Below, one piece after another: positions 8,798 to 17,172 of a stretch of DNA of 34,402 bases. The translations under genes were made by a program, and so were the position numbers. This stretch comes from Bacteroidota bacterium. Lineage in GTDB: Bacteria > Bacteroidota > Bacteroidia > Bacteroidales > UBA6013. How positions within the stretch are numbered: the stretch's first letter is position 1; every line of letters starts with the position of its first letter. The DNA lies in the NCBI GenBank assembly GCA_020048645.1, contig JAIFMG010000145.1:1-34402 (forward strand), read 5' to 3'. The notes under the pieces are model-generated. The model was not told the origin of the DNA and did no database searches. It was given only the letters and a program-made list of their open reading frames with translations.

Positions 8798-8875
8798 CCC
8801 ATTCGTGAGGAAGTCCGCTCCACCCGGGGCGCCTCGCGCGGAAGCCCGCTCGGCCAGGCCGGCCGGGTCCGCCTG

Positions 8876-9751
8876 TCAATCCAGGTCGATGAAGCCCGTG
8901 CCCACGATGGCGTCCACGATGTCGTAGCGGGCGTTGTCGTGGTGGATCTCGATCTTGTAGCGGCCCGGCCGAAGGTCCATGTCGGGCGTGATCTCGAGCA
9001 GGGGCTTCGCGCCGCGTCCCTCCACCGTGACGTCCTCCTGGCGCAGCACCACTTTGCCCGCCCGAAGCAGCGTCACGCTGAGCCTGTCCTCCGGCTCCAT
9101 GACCCGGCTGACCGAGAACTTGACCTCGAACTGCTTGACCTGTTGCGACTTGCTGGTGGTTACCAGCCGGCTGTTCGAGTCGTAGCCGTCGCTGTAGGCC
9201 ATGATTTCGACATTGATGGCGAAGAGCGACATCAGGCGCTTCTCGTAGGTGGCGATGCGCTGCCGCAGCATGTCGTTGCTCTCGCGCTCGCGCTGGAGCA
9301 GTTGGGCCGTCTGCTCGTTCACCCGCTCGATCTCCAGCTTCAGCCGCCCGGTCTCCGTCCGGTAGAACTCCATCGAGTCCAGGATGCTGGCGATGGCCTC
9401 CAGCGCGATGCTCGAGTTCTCCTGCATGAACTTGAGCTTGTTTTCCAGCAGCTCCAGCGAGTCGAGCGAGCGGCCGATGCGGTCTTGCAGCGAGTCCTCC
9501 TTTATCTTGTTCATCACGATTTCCGCGTTCAGGTGGCTCAGGCTGTCGTAGGCCTGGAAGGCCGCCGCGTTCGACCGCGAGAGCGTGTCGCTCAGGCCCT
9601 CTATCAGCCCGCGCAGCTCCTTCTTCTCCTGGAAGCACGAAAAGTAGAGCGTCGTGCCAATGGCCAGCAAGACGGCCATGAGCAACACCGCGAACATGCG
9701 CTGCTGTCGCTTCAGGGCTTCCAAGGGCATATGCTCCGGGCTTGTGGTCAT
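8876..9751 (-). CDS. Membrane-anchored coiled-coil protein of unknown function
   Basis: 291 aa. A short cytoplasmic N-terminus (MTTSPEHMPLEALKRQQ) precedes one transmembrane helix at about 19-40. A long coiled coil (about 43-175) rich in Leu, Glu, Lys and Ser follows, then a beta-rich C-terminal domain (about 195-291; FEVKFSVSRVMEPEDRLSVTLL and PGRYKIEIHHD). The layout suggests a periplasmic stalk with a terminal Ig-like domain. This arrangement recurs in Bacteroidota, but I cannot name the family. A run of ten C on the coding strand ends 6 bases before the ATG. The gene lies 67 bp after the lycopene cyclase. Confidence 0.8.
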   Translation of the reverse strand: MTTSPEHMPLEALKRQQRMFAVLLMAVLLAIGTTLYFSCFQEKKELRGLIEGLSDTLSRSNAAAFQAYDSLSHLNAEIVMNKIKEDSLQDRIGRSLDSLELLENKLKFMQENSSIALEAIASILDSMEFYRTETGRLKLEIERVNEQTAQLLQRERESNDMLRQRIATYEKRLMSLFAINVEIMAYSDGYDSNSRLVTTSKSQQVKQFEVKFSVSRVMEPEDRLSVTLLRAGKVVLRQEDVTVEGRGAKPLLEITPDMDLRPGRYKIEIHHDNARYDIVDAIVGTGFIDLD

Positions 9752-9757
9752 GGCTTC

Positions 9758-9767
9758 GGGGGGGGGG
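9758..9767. repeat. Ten-base G:C homopolymer in the leader of the coiled-coil gene
   Basis: Ten consecutive G on the plus strand (C10 on the coding strand), 6 bases upstream of the ATG at 9751. It covers the region where a ribosome binding site would lie. Runs of this length can slip during replication, so expression could vary. Confidence 0.8.
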
Positions 9768-9818
9768 ATGGGAAGGCAAACGCTTTGGGATGATAACGCC
9801 CGCGGCCAGGCCGTGCGT

Positions 9819-10511
9819 CTATGGGATGGATTTTTTTGATGCCCGGGCCTTCAGCCACTCGTAGCCGTTGGTTATCATCAGCAGCATCAGCAGCAGGTAG
9901 ATCGAGTCCTCCAGCGGGACGGTGCCCAGGCGGATGCCCAGGTTCTCGGCGGGGTTGTACACCACCACCGGGATGCTCGTGAGCACGCCGTTGACCACGA
10001 AGAAGGGCACCAGCGAGACCAGGTAGCCCAGGTAGAACTTCGAGAGGTAGCCCCGGGCCGCCGGGATCAGCCACTGCGCCAGGAGCAGCACGGCCGTCAG
10101 CGAGAAGGTGACGCTGGGGTAGAGCCGGCCCCAGTTGAGCGCGGCGGCCGCCGCCAGCACCACGGCCAGCACGGTCGATACCCACAGCGGGCTCGGCACC
10201 AGGTCCCTCTTGATGAAGTGGTTCAGCACCTCATAGACGAAGAAGCAGCAGTAAGGAATCACCCAGAAGAACAGCCACTCTTCGAGCGGAAGCCCGAAGA
10301 GCCAGACGTCCAGCAGATGCTCGGGCCGGAAGCTCCAGACGCCCGAGGCCGTGAACCAGACATCCCAGGCCAGGAAGAAGGCCGCCACGGGAGTGGTGGC
10401 CAGCAGCAGGGCGGGCAGTCGCTTGTAGAAGGCTACCCGCGGCTCGAAGCTCCGCAGCAGCGGAACCGCGATCGAGCCCAGGAGCAGGAGCAGGTAAATC
10501 TTTTCGGCCAT
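9819..10511 (-). CDS. Lycopene cyclase domain protein (fused CrtYc-CrtYd type)
   Basis: 230 aa, about seven hydrophobic segments. Two tandem halves each carry the PxE(E/D) motif of the membrane lycopene cyclase family: PLEEWLFF (75-82) and PLEDSIYLL (199-207). In relatives such as fungal and actinobacterial CrtYc/CrtYd these acidic motifs are needed to cyclise the lycopene ends to beta rings; the fused form of about 230 aa is usual in Bacteroidota. No crtB, crtI or crtZ is nearby, so the remaining carotenoid genes must lie elsewhere. The start MAEKIYLL was chosen because the in-frame extension to 10673 is basic and not membrane-like. The 189-bp gap 10512-10700 shows nothing convincing. Confidence 0.87.
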   Translation of the reverse strand: MAEKIYLLLLLGSIAVPLLRSFEPRVAFYKRLPALLLATTPVAAFFLAWDVWFTASGVWSFRPEHLLDVWLFGLPLEEWLFFWVIPYCCFFVYEVLNHFIKRDLVPSPLWVSTVLAVVLAAAAALNWGRLYPSVTFSLTAVLLLAQWLIPAARGYLSKFYLGYLVSLVPFFVVNGVLTSIPVVVYNPAENLGIRLGTVPLEDSIYLLLMLLMITNGYEWLKARASKKSIP

Positions 10512-10700
10512 GCCGTGGATGGGTTGTGGAGACCTCGCGCCCAAGGGCAGGAATCCGGTTGGTTTCAAGAGCGAATTTCGGGCTTTTTTTCCACCTTCCC
10601 AAGCCTGCGCCCAAAAGATCGCTCCCAACGCGCCAAAAGCAGGAAGGCCAGCCCGCGAGCGGGTTCGCGCCAAGGGGCGCTACCGCCAGGCCAAGGGAGC

Positions 10701-12320
10701 TCAGAACTCCTCCTCGCGCTTGCGGGGCTTGCTCGGGGCCACCTTGTCGCGGTGGGCGGGCGGCAGGTCGGTCTTCATGCGGCGGTCCGAGAAGACGAAC
10801 TCGTCGGCGCTGACTCCCAGGTCCTTGAGGTAGTTCTTGTGGTCCACCTTGCGCCTCCACTCGAGCTGCTCCTTCATCAGGGCGATGGACTTGGCCATGT
10901 GCTGGTTCTCGGCCTTGAGCGACTCGATCTCCATGAGCAGGCCCGACTCGCGCAGGCGCATGTTCTCGGCCAGGCGCTCGGTCTCGGCCAGCAGGCGCTG
11001 GGTCTGGGCCTGCGAGCGGATGGAGGCGAAGCTGGCCCCGATGTGGTCGCAGATGACCTCCAGGAACTGCGCCTGGTGGGGCTGGAACACCTGGAAGGAG
11101 GCCAGCTCCAGAGCGCCGGTGATGCTCTCGCCCAGCTTGATGGGCAGCATCAGCACGCTCGATGGGCGCTGTCCGCCCATGCCCGAGCGGATGTGGATGA
11201 ACTCCTCGGGCACGTCGGTCAGGAAGATGGTCTCCTTTTCGAGGATCAGCTCGCCCAGCAGGCCGTCGCCCTGGTAGATGCGCTGGCTCAGGTACTTGTG
11301 GCGCTCGTAGGCATAGACCGAGAGCATCTCCAGGTACGGCGGCTCGTTGTCGGGGGTCTCGAGCAGGAAGAAGGCCCCGTGGCTGGCCCCGAGGTAGCGC
11401 ACGATCTGCGAGATCAGCCGGTCGCCCAGGGCCTTCAGGTCGCGGGTCTCCTGCCGGAGGATCTGGTCCACCAGGGCCGTTCCCTTGCTGGTGAAGGCGC
11501 TGGTCTCCTGCAGCTTGCGCTCCTTGTTCAGCGATTCGAGCAGGCTGTGGCGCATCTGGTCGAGCACCCGGCCCAGCTCGTCGTCCTTGGCCACCTGGTG
11601 GGGCGTGTCCAGCCCGCCCTGGGCGATGCGGTCGGCGAAGCGCTTGTTGCGCTCGAAGATCTCGAGCTGCCGCTCCTGGTTGACCGAGCGGGTGATGTTC
11701 TCGATGGTCCGCCCGCGCAGCAGGTCGGCCAGCCAGACGCCGATGCCCCCCGCGACAAGGTTCATGAACAGGGTCCAGAGGTAGCCGTCCCAGCGCACCT
11801 TGCCGATGTTCAGCCCGTAGGAGCGCACCAGGTCGTCCAGAGGCGTTTCCAGCAAGATGGCCAGGTAGATGAAGCTGTTGAATATCAGGGTGATGGATGT
11901 CGTTACCAGCAGCACCGAGCGGTTCTGGTAGATGATCAGCACGAACAGGAAGATGTAGAACGCGAAGCCCATCTGTATCTGCCCGTTCGACAGGATCACG
12001 AAGGCCTGCACCCAGAAGCTCCAGAAAGGCCCCAGGAGCATCGTCTTGAGCGCTCGGTTGAGCACGTAGCGCTTGAAGGCGAAGAAGAGGCCGAGCATGA
12101 AGGCCGAATAGACCGCGGCGCTGACCAGCAGTTGGTTCATCACGCCCAACAGGATGGCGAAGAAGGCGGAAAACACCGAGAAAACGGCAAGCACGTTGTC
12201 GGCCTGCTCGTAGGTGAGGTCGAGGGTCTGCTCAATCTTGCGCCGGGTGTGCATCTCCTCGGTCATGGCGGAGGGATCTTCGTGCATCAGGGCCATGGGC
12301 TTTTCTGGGTCTTGGTTCAT
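10701..12320 (-). CDS. Membrane GAF-domain sensor without a visible output domain
   Basis: 539 aa. The N-terminal ~40 residues are cytoplasmic, followed by about six transmembrane helices (about 42-200). Next come a HAMP-like linker (about 215-262, with the DDELGRVLDQM motif), a GAF domain (about 295-435, with the VLMLPIKLGESITGALELAS core), a coiled coil (436-500) and a basic/acidic tail ending KPRKREEEF. No histidine kinase, GGDEF, PP2C or DNA-binding domain follows, so output is probably by protein contact. Start MNQDPEKPMA was chosen; MALMHED eight codons later is possible. It is divergent from pta across 284 bp. Confidence 0.85.
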   Translation of the reverse strand: MNQDPEKPMALMHEDPSAMTEEMHTRRKIEQTLDLTYEQADNVLAVFSVFSAFFAILLGVMNQLLVSAAVYSAFMLGLFFAFKRYVLNRALKTMLLGPFWSFWVQAFVILSNGQIQMGFAFYIFLFVLIIYQNRSVLLVTTSITLIFNSFIYLAILLETPLDDLVRSYGLNIGKVRWDGYLWTLFMNLVAGGIGVWLADLLRGRTIENITRSVNQERQLEIFERNKRFADRIAQGGLDTPHQVAKDDELGRVLDQMRHSLLESLNKERKLQETSAFTSKGTALVDQILRQETRDLKALGDRLISQIVRYLGASHGAFFLLETPDNEPPYLEMLSVYAYERHKYLSQRIYQGDGLLGELILEKETIFLTDVPEEFIHIRSGMGGQRPSSVLMLPIKLGESITGALELASFQVFQPHQAQFLEVICDHIGASFASIRSQAQTQRLLAETERLAENMRLRESGLLMEIESLKAENQHMAKSIALMKEQLEWRRKVDHKNYLKDLGVSADEFVFSDRRMKTDLPPAHRDKVAPSKPRKREEEF

Positions 12321-12604
12321 GCCCCCAATTTCGCCAAAAGCGGAGCCATTGCCAAGCCCGGAAAGTCTTTCCAAGCCCGAGGGAAGTCCCTCGGCAGGAG
12401 CAAGCGTCCATTTCTGGGCCAAGTCATTGCCTTTGAAGCTGGTGGCCCTTCGGACGTCCCGGTTTTCCTGCCAAGCCTCGCGGAAGCCGGGGCGGCATTT
12501 CTTTCGTGCCCCGCGGGCTGTCGCCGCTTTTTGGCCAGGCCGGGCCAGTCCCCGCGAGCCAAAAAAATCTTACCTTTGGTCGATAAAATCCAATCCGACA
12601 CTTC
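12321..12604. promoter_or_regulatory. Divergent intergenic region between the GAF sensor and pta, with a perfect palindrome
   Basis: 284 bp without a gene. It holds an 8-bp perfect inverted repeat, CCGAGGGA (12377-12384) and TCCCTCGG (12387-12394), with a 2-base spacer, which could be an operator or small hairpin. The motif GCCAAG or its complement recurs several times. The pta -7 element is at the right end. No minus-strand -7 element was found for the GAF gene. Confidence 0.45.
12571..12578 (+). promoter_or_regulatory. -7 promoter element of the pta-hbd-ackA operon
   Basis: TACCTTTG, an exact match to TAnnTTTG, 27 bases before the pta ATG. This gives a leader of roughly 20 bases. No TTG is present at the normal -33 distance. 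Confidence 0.6.
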
Positions 12605-13621
12605 ATGGAACTTCTAGCGCAAATCAAGGCCAAGGCACAAAAGAGCGGAAAGACCATCGTCTTGCCCGAAGGCTGGGAGGAACGCACCCTCCGGGCCGCC
12701 GACCGCATCCTGGCCGAGGCCATCACGCCCATCGTCGTGCTGGGCGAACGCGGCAAGATAGAGGCCTTCGCCCAGGCCAACTCCCTCGAGCACCTGCCCA
12801 AGGCCCGCATCATCGACCCCAAGACCTCCGAGCTCCGCGGCGAGCTGGCCGACCTCATGGTCCAGCTCCGCGCCTCCAAGGGCCTCACCCGCGAGCAGGC
12901 CCTGGCCCTGCTCGACGACCCGCTCTACTTCGGCGCCCTGATGGTCAAGGCCGGACACGCCGACGGCGAGGTGGCCGGGGCCGGCAACGCCACGGGCGAC
13001 GTCCTGCGCCCGGCCTTCCAGTACGTCAAGACCATGCCCGGCATGAGCGTCGTCTCCGGGGCCTTCATCATGATCCTCAACGACAAGTCCTTCGGCGAAG
13101 ACGGCCTGCTGGTCTTCGCCGACTGCGCCGTGCATCCCAACCCCACCGCCTCCGAGCTCGCCGAGATCGCCGTGGCCTCCGCCTCCACCGCCCGCGCCAT
13201 CGCCGGCATCGAGCCCCGGGTGGCCATGCTGAGCTTCTCGACCAAGGGCAGCGCCAAGCACGAGATGGTGGACAAGGTCGTCGAGGCCACCCGCCTGGCC
13301 CGCAAGATGGACCCCAACCTCCGCGTGGACGGCGAGCTCCAGGCCGACGCCGCCCTGGTCGAGCGCATCGGCCGCAGCAAGGCCCCCGGCAGCGAGATCG
13401 CAGGGAGGGCCAACGTCCTGGTCTTCCCCAGCCTCGACGTGGGCAACATCGCCTACAAGCTCGTCGAGCGGCTGGCCGGGGCCCAGGCCATCGGGCCCAT
13501 CCTCCAGGGCATGGCCTCGCCCATCAACGACCTCTCCCGAGGCTGCTCCGTGGACGACATCGTCAACGTCGTGGCCATCACCGCCAACCAGGCCGCCGCC
13601 GTCAAGGTCCGCAAGGCCTGA
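12605..13621 (+). CDS. pta: Phosphate acetyltransferase
   Basis: 338 aa, the length of the compact single-domain Pta. It converts acetyl-CoA and phosphate to acetyl phosphate and CoA in the cytoplasm, the first step of the Pta-AckA route. Visible family signatures: [18 protein letters not shown] near the N-terminus, [19 protein letters not shown] (about 125-143), [42 protein letters not shown] and the C-terminal [19 protein letters not shown]. It is first in a three-gene plus-strand operon, 33 bp before the dehydrogenase, with ackA third. Codon use is strongly GC-rich like its neighbours. Confidence 0.96.
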   Translation: MELLAQIKAKAQKSGKTIVLPEGWEERTLRAADRILAEAITPIVVLGERGKIEAFAQANSLEHLPKARIIDPKTSELRGELADLMVQLRASKGLTREQALALLDDPLYFGALMVKAGHADGEVAGAGNATGDVLRPAFQYVKTMPGMSVVSGAFIMILNDKSFGEDGLLVFADCAVHPNPTASELAEIAVASASTARAIAGIEPRVAMLSFSTKGSAKHEMVDKVVEATRLARKMDPNLRVDGELQADAALVERIGRSKAPGSEIAGRANVLVFPSLDVGNIAYKLVERLAGAQAIGPILQGMASPINDLSRGCSVDDIVNVVAITANQAAAVKVRKA

Positions 13622-13654
13622 GCCCCTTCGCCCCAACCCCGTAAATCCAACAAA

Positions 13655-14638
13655 ATGTCCAGCATCCCAGTCGAGCCCATCGAGGCCTACGGCCTGAGCA
13701 AGAAAAACCGCCCCAAAGCCCTCTTCGCCAAGATCGGCATCGTCGGCTGCGGCAACAAGGGACAGAGCATCGCCCTGATGGCCAGCCGAAACGGCGTCGA
13801 AGTCGTCTTCATCGAACTGACCGAGGAGAAGGTCGAGAAGGCCATGCACGAGATGGACGAGACCCTCTCGCAGCAGATCGACCACTGGGGCATGACCCAG
13901 TCCGAGAAGCGCTCCATCCTCTCGCGCATCCGCGGAAGCATCGACTACGCCGACCTGGCCGGGGCCGACATGGTCATCGACGCCATCCTCTCCAAGCGCC
14001 GCGAGTACGCCGTCGAAATCCGCAAATCCGTCTTCAAGCGCATCGAGGAGCACGTCGAGCCCCACGCCATCATCGCCACCAACTCCACCACAACCGTCAT
14101 CACCGAGCTCTCCTCCGAGCTCGAGCACAAAGACCGCTGCGTCAGCCTACACTTCTCGACCACCGACGCCGAGTCGGACGTCGTCGAGGTGGCCCGCGGC
14201 CTCAACACCTCCGACGAGGCCTACGCCCGCGTGCTCAAGTTCGCCAAGCTCGTCAAGCGAGTGGCCATTCCCGTCGAGGAATCGCCCGGCCTGGTCAGCG
14301 TCCGCATGATCGTCGTGCTCATCAACGAGGCCTGCGACACCCTCATGGAAGGCGTGGCCACCATGGAAGACATCGACCTTACCCTCCGCCAGGGCCTCAG
14401 CCAGTCGCTCGGCCCCTTCGAGCTGGCCGACAAGCTCGGCATCGACCGCATCACCCAATGGATGGAAAACCTCTACAACGAGTTCGGCGACATCAAGTAC
14501 AAGGCCAACCCCATCATCAAGAAGCTCGTCCGATCCGGGGCCAACGGCCGCAAGTCCGGCAAGGGATTCTACCACTACGACGCCTCCGGCAAGCGCCTCC
14601 AGCCCAACCTCAAGCAGTTCGGCAAGCGCTGGAACTAG
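13655..14638 (+). CDS. 3-hydroxyacyl-CoA dehydrogenase family protein with altered active site
   Basis: 327 aa. An N-terminal Rossmann domain (IGIVGCGNKGQSIALMA; GxGxxG near 29-34) is followed by the all-helical C-terminal domain with GPFELADKLGID and GFYHYDASGKR, as in 3-hydroxybutyryl-CoA dehydrogenases. Aligned with human HADH, the catalytic His158 (LHFSTT) and Glu170 (VVEVAR) are kept at the exact 12-residue spacing. Ser137 is Thr, and Asn208 of the PGFIVN motif is Val (PGLVSV). The FNP after the His is FST. The NAD fold is intact, so it is probably active on an unusual substrate or at reduced rate. It sits between pta and ackA, pointing to acyl-CoA/acyl-phosphate metabolism. Confidence 0.88.
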   Translation: MSSIPVEPIEAYGLSKKNRPKALFAKIGIVGCGNKGQSIALMASRNGVEVVFIELTEEKVEKAMHEMDETLSQQIDHWGMTQSEKRSILSRIRGSIDYADLAGADMVIDAILSKRREYAVEIRKSVFKRIEEHVEPHAIIATNSTTTVITELSSELEHKDRCVSLHFSTTDAESDVVEVARGLNTSDEAYARVLKFAKLVKRVAIPVEESPGLVSVRMIVVLINEACDTLMEGVATMEDIDLTLRQGLSQSLGPFELADKLGIDRITQWMENLYNEFGDIKYKANPIIKKLVRSGANGRKSGKGFYHYDASGKRLQPNLKQFGKRWN

Positions 14639-14682
14639 CTTCCTCACAACACTAACTTCCTTTCCCACAAGTCTTTCCCTCC

Positions 14683-15888
14683 ATGAACATCCTGGTCCTC
14701 AACTGTGGCAGCTCTTCCATCAAATACCAGCTCTTCGACATGCGCGAAGAGACCGTCCTGGCCAAGGGCATCGTCGAAAAAATCGGCCTGAAGGGCTCAT
14801 TCCTCCTCAACGAGCGCCACGACGGCGACAAGGTCCGCCTCGAGGGCGAGGTGCTCGACGCCCAGGCCGCCATCGAGTACGTCCTGGGCGTGCTGCTCAG
14901 CCCCAACCACGGCAGCCTCCGCTCCATGGACCAGATCCAGGCCGTCGGCCACCGCGTCGTCCACGGCGGCGAGGCCTTCCAGGCCAGCGTCCTGATCGAC
15001 CAGCGCGTCATGGCCGACATCGAGCGCTGCATCGAGCTGGCGCCCCTGCACAACCCCGCCAACCTCAAGGGCATCGAGGCCATCGCCAGCATGATCCCCA
15101 AGGTGCCCCAGGTCGCGGTCTTCGACACCGCCTTCCACCAGTCCATGCCTCCCAGGGCCTACATGTACGCCACCCCCTACTCCCTCTACAAGAAGTACGG
15201 CATCCGCCGCTACGGCTTCCACGGCACCAGCCACCGCTACGTCAGCGAGAAGGCCGCCGAGTTCCTGGGCCGGCCCCTCGAAAGCCTCAAGCTCATCACC
15301 GCCCACCTCGGCAACGGCGCCTCCATGTCCGCCATCCAAAACGGCAAAAGCGTCGATACCTCCATGGGCCTCACCCCTGTCGAGGGCCTGGTCATGGGCA
15401 CCCGCTCCGGCGACCTCGACCTCGGCGTCCTGACCTTCCTCATGGACAAGGAAGAGCTCAGCCTCCAATCCGCCAACTCCATCATCAACAAGCACAGCGG
15501 CATGCTGGGCATCTCCGGCATCTCGTCCGACATGCGCGAGATCGAGGCCGCCGCCGACCAGGACAACCGCCGCGCCCGCCTGGCCCTCGACGTCTATGCC
15601 TACCGCGCCCGCAAGTACATCGGCTCCTACATCGCCGCCATGAACGGCCTCGACGCCCTGGTCTTCACCGGCGGAGTCGGCGAGAACTCCCGCACCATCC
15701 GCCGCCTCATCTGCCAGGAGATGGACTACCTCGGCCTCGAGATGGACACCGAGCGCAACCAGGCCAACCCCAAGCCCGGCGACGTGGCCACGCCAGCCTC
15801 CCGCGCCCGCATCCTCATCATGCCCACCAACGAGGAGCTCGTCATCGCCCGCGACACCCTGGCCATCGTCGGTGCCGCCGACGCCTGA
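14683..15888 (+). CDS. ackA: Acetate kinase
   Basis: 401 aa, full length for the family. It interconverts acetyl phosphate plus ADP with acetate plus ATP in the cytoplasm, completing the route begun by Pta. ASKHA-fold motifs are clear: NCGSSSIKYQLFDM at the N-terminus, GHRVVHGGE, VFDTAFHQSMP, YGFHGTSHRYVS, HLGNGASMSA, MGLTPVEGLVMGTRSGDLD and the C-terminal FTGGVGENS with the catalytic Glu. The gene is 44 bp after the dehydrogenase and ends the operon. No terminator hairpin is seen in the 60 bp before the AT-rich island begins. Confidence 0.97.
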   Translation: MNILVLNCGSSSIKYQLFDMREETVLAKGIVEKIGLKGSFLLNERHDGDKVRLEGEVLDAQAAIEYVLGVLLSPNHGSLRSMDQIQAVGHRVVHGGEAFQASVLIDQRVMADIERCIELAPLHNPANLKGIEAIASMIPKVPQVAVFDTAFHQSMPPRAYMYATPYSLYKKYGIRRYGFHGTSHRYVSEKAAEFLGRPLESLKLITAHLGNGASMSAIQNGKSVDTSMGLTPVEGLVMGTRSGDLDLGVLTFLMDKEELSLQSANSIINKHSGMLGISGISSDMREIEAAADQDNRRARLALDVYAYRARKYIGSYIAAMNGLDALVFTGGVGENSRTIRRLICQEMDYLGLEMDTERNQANPKPGDVATPASRARILIMPTNEELVIARDTLAIVGAADA

Positions 15889-15948
15889 ACGACCCGGCGC
15901 CTGCCGCGAACATCCGCCCGGAAGTACCACTCGGGAAAATGCCACAAT

Positions 15949-16344
15949 ATGATGTCAAAACATGAGCATATCGCCTACTGGACAAGACAAGTGAATGACG
16001 ATTATGATTGTGCAAAAGTGTTATGCAAAGCCAATCATTATGCTCAGTCCTTGTTTTGGGCGCATTTGGCATTGGAAAAAATGTCTAAAGCATTATGGAT
16101 CAAAACAAACGAAAGCAATACACCGCCTTTTGTCCATAATCTTTTGCGATTGATAACATCAACCAGTGAAACCTTTAAAGAGGAGCAATTGCAGTTTTTC
16201 AACGAAATGAATATGTTTCAAATGAAAGGTCGATATCCAGATTATGCTGAAAATTTAGAAGAAACAATTACAAAAGAGATTTGTGAAGAATATTTAAACA
16301 AAACAAAAGAGATGATACAATGCTTACAAGAGAAACTGCGATAA
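15949..16344 (+). CDS. HEPN domain protein, partner of an MNT nucleotidyltransferase
   Basis: 131 aa (130 if the second ATG at 15952 is used). All-helical, with the signature of stand-alone HEPN proteins: ANHYAQSLFWAHLALEKMSKALW (about 27-49), PPFVHNLLRL with its conserved His, and GRYPDYAE. In HEPN/MNT toxin-antitoxin modules the HEPN member is usually the toxic RNase and the nucleotidyltransferase neutralises it. Here the strict Rx4-6H RNase motif is not obvious, so activity is uncertain. The downstream MNT gene overlaps its 3' end by 25 bases. Base composition is much more AT-rich than ackA 60 bp upstream, indicating transfer. Confidence 0.85.
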   Translation: MMSKHEHIAYWTRQVNDDYDCAKVLCKANHYAQSLFWAHLALEKMSKALWIKTNESNTPPFVHNLLRLITSTSETFKEEQLQFFNEMNMFQMKGRYPDYAENLEETITKEICEEYLNKTKEMIQCLQEKLR

Positions 16345-16661
16345 ACCAAGCAATCGGATTTGTGTCTGACTGTTGTAGAATTGGAATCAATATTGAAAAA
16401 GCAATTCTCTTCGGTTCCGTTGCGAAAAATGAACATAGAGAATGCTCGGATATAGACATCGCTTTGATTTCTAAAGATTTCACCAAAAATTTCATTCACA
16501 ATAATCGTTTAACATCAAAAATCAATATAAAATATCCATCAATTGAAGTTCATCATTTCAATTCTGATTACTTTAAAACGGGCGACCCATTTATCAGCGA
16601 GATAACAACAACGGGCATAGAATTGAAATGGACAATCAATGAAATCCTTGAAAACCAATAA
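16320..16661 (+). CDS. MNT-type nucleotidyltransferase, antitoxin of the HEPN pair
   Basis: 113 aa. The minimal nucleotidyltransferase motif GSx10DxD is present at about residues 32-46 (FGSVAKNEHRECSDIDIALI), and a later acidic residue in SIEVHHF may be the third metal ligand. MntA proteins of this kind neutralise HEPN toxins by adding AMP groups to them (known from the Shewanella HepT/MntA pair). The ATG lies inside the HEPN gene, so the two are translationally coupled. The order toxin then antitoxin is the reverse of many MntA-HepT operons. It ends at TAA just before the first palindromic intergenic element. Confidence 0.86.
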   Translation: MLTRETAINQAIGFVSDCCRIGINIEKAILFGSVAKNEHRECSDIDIALISKDFTKNFIHNNRLTSKINIKYPSIEVHHFNSDYFKTGDPFISEITTTGIELKWTINEILENQ

Positions 16662-16860
16662 CATACACTAAACAGGCGTTTGTCATTTCCCAACCCGCAA
16701 AATGCCGACGCAAAAATGAAAGTCCAACGGCAACCACTCTTCTTTGAAGGAATAGTAGGGCATTTGACCTGCGCAATTTGTGCTTTGGGGAGGGAATGAA
16801 GGTAGCGGCAGCAATGACCTTTTGCCCAATGCTACCACATATACTAAAAATAAATAATTT
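16662..16860 (+). repeat. Palindromic intergenic element A of the island
   Basis: 199 bp with no gene. Its left part (TCATTTCCCAACCCGCAAA near 16683) is partly complementary to its right part (TTTGGGGAGGGAATG near 16784), giving a long imperfect palindrome. An inner stem GGTAGC (16801-16806) pairs with GCTACC (16831-16836) around AGCAATGACC. The stretch from GTGCTTTGGGG through AGCAATGAC is shared with element B at 17473-17512. Confidence 0.55.
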
Positions 16861-16920
16861 CAAACTGCTAATTTTGGGGCTCTGGTTACAAAGTCTGAAA
16901 TATTATCCAAGCTAACCGAA

Positions 16921-17172
16921 TTGAAACCAATTCTTTACAGGGATTATGCTGTAACAAAGATTGGTTTATTTGGCTCGTTTTCAGATAATTCCAATACAGA
17001 GGAAAGCGACATTGACATCTTGATTGAACTCGAAAGACCGATTGGTTGGAAATTTTTCACGTTGGAGCTTTTCTTGGGAAATATTTTCAACAAGAAAATT
17101 GATCTGGTTACCAAAAATGCTTTAAAAGAACAGCTCAAAGACCAAATTCTCAAACAAATACATTTTGTATAG
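16921..17172 (+). CDS. MntA-like nucleotidyltransferase (antitoxin) without an ATG start
   Basis: 83 aa from a TTG at 16921. Motif GSx10DxD (FGSFSDNSNTEESDIDILIE) and a third acidic residue in KKIDLVT are both present, as in active MntA AMP-transferases. The frame stays open upstream to 16858, and the residues there (LVTKSEILSKLTELKPIL) look like a normal MntA N-terminus, but no ATG or GTG occurs, so either CTG at 16882 or TTG at 16921 is used, or the true start has decayed. Its stop overlaps the GTG of a HepT-like remnant (TAGTG). The gene may be a relic of a broken toxin-antitoxin module. Confidence 0.75.
   Translation: MKPILYRDYAVTKIGLFGSFSDNSNTEESDIDILIELERPIGWKFFTLELFLGNIFNKKIDLVTKNALKEQLKDQILKQIHFV

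Noticed and set aside
10218..12617. Long plus-strand frame opposite the lycopene cyclase and GAF sensor
   Set aside because: Shadow frame, Gln/His/Leu-rich with no domains; the minus strand has membrane and GAF signatures.
12614..14128. Minus-strand open frame opposite pta and the dehydrogenase
   Set aside because: Gly/Asp/Val-rich shadow of two clear plus-strand enzymes.
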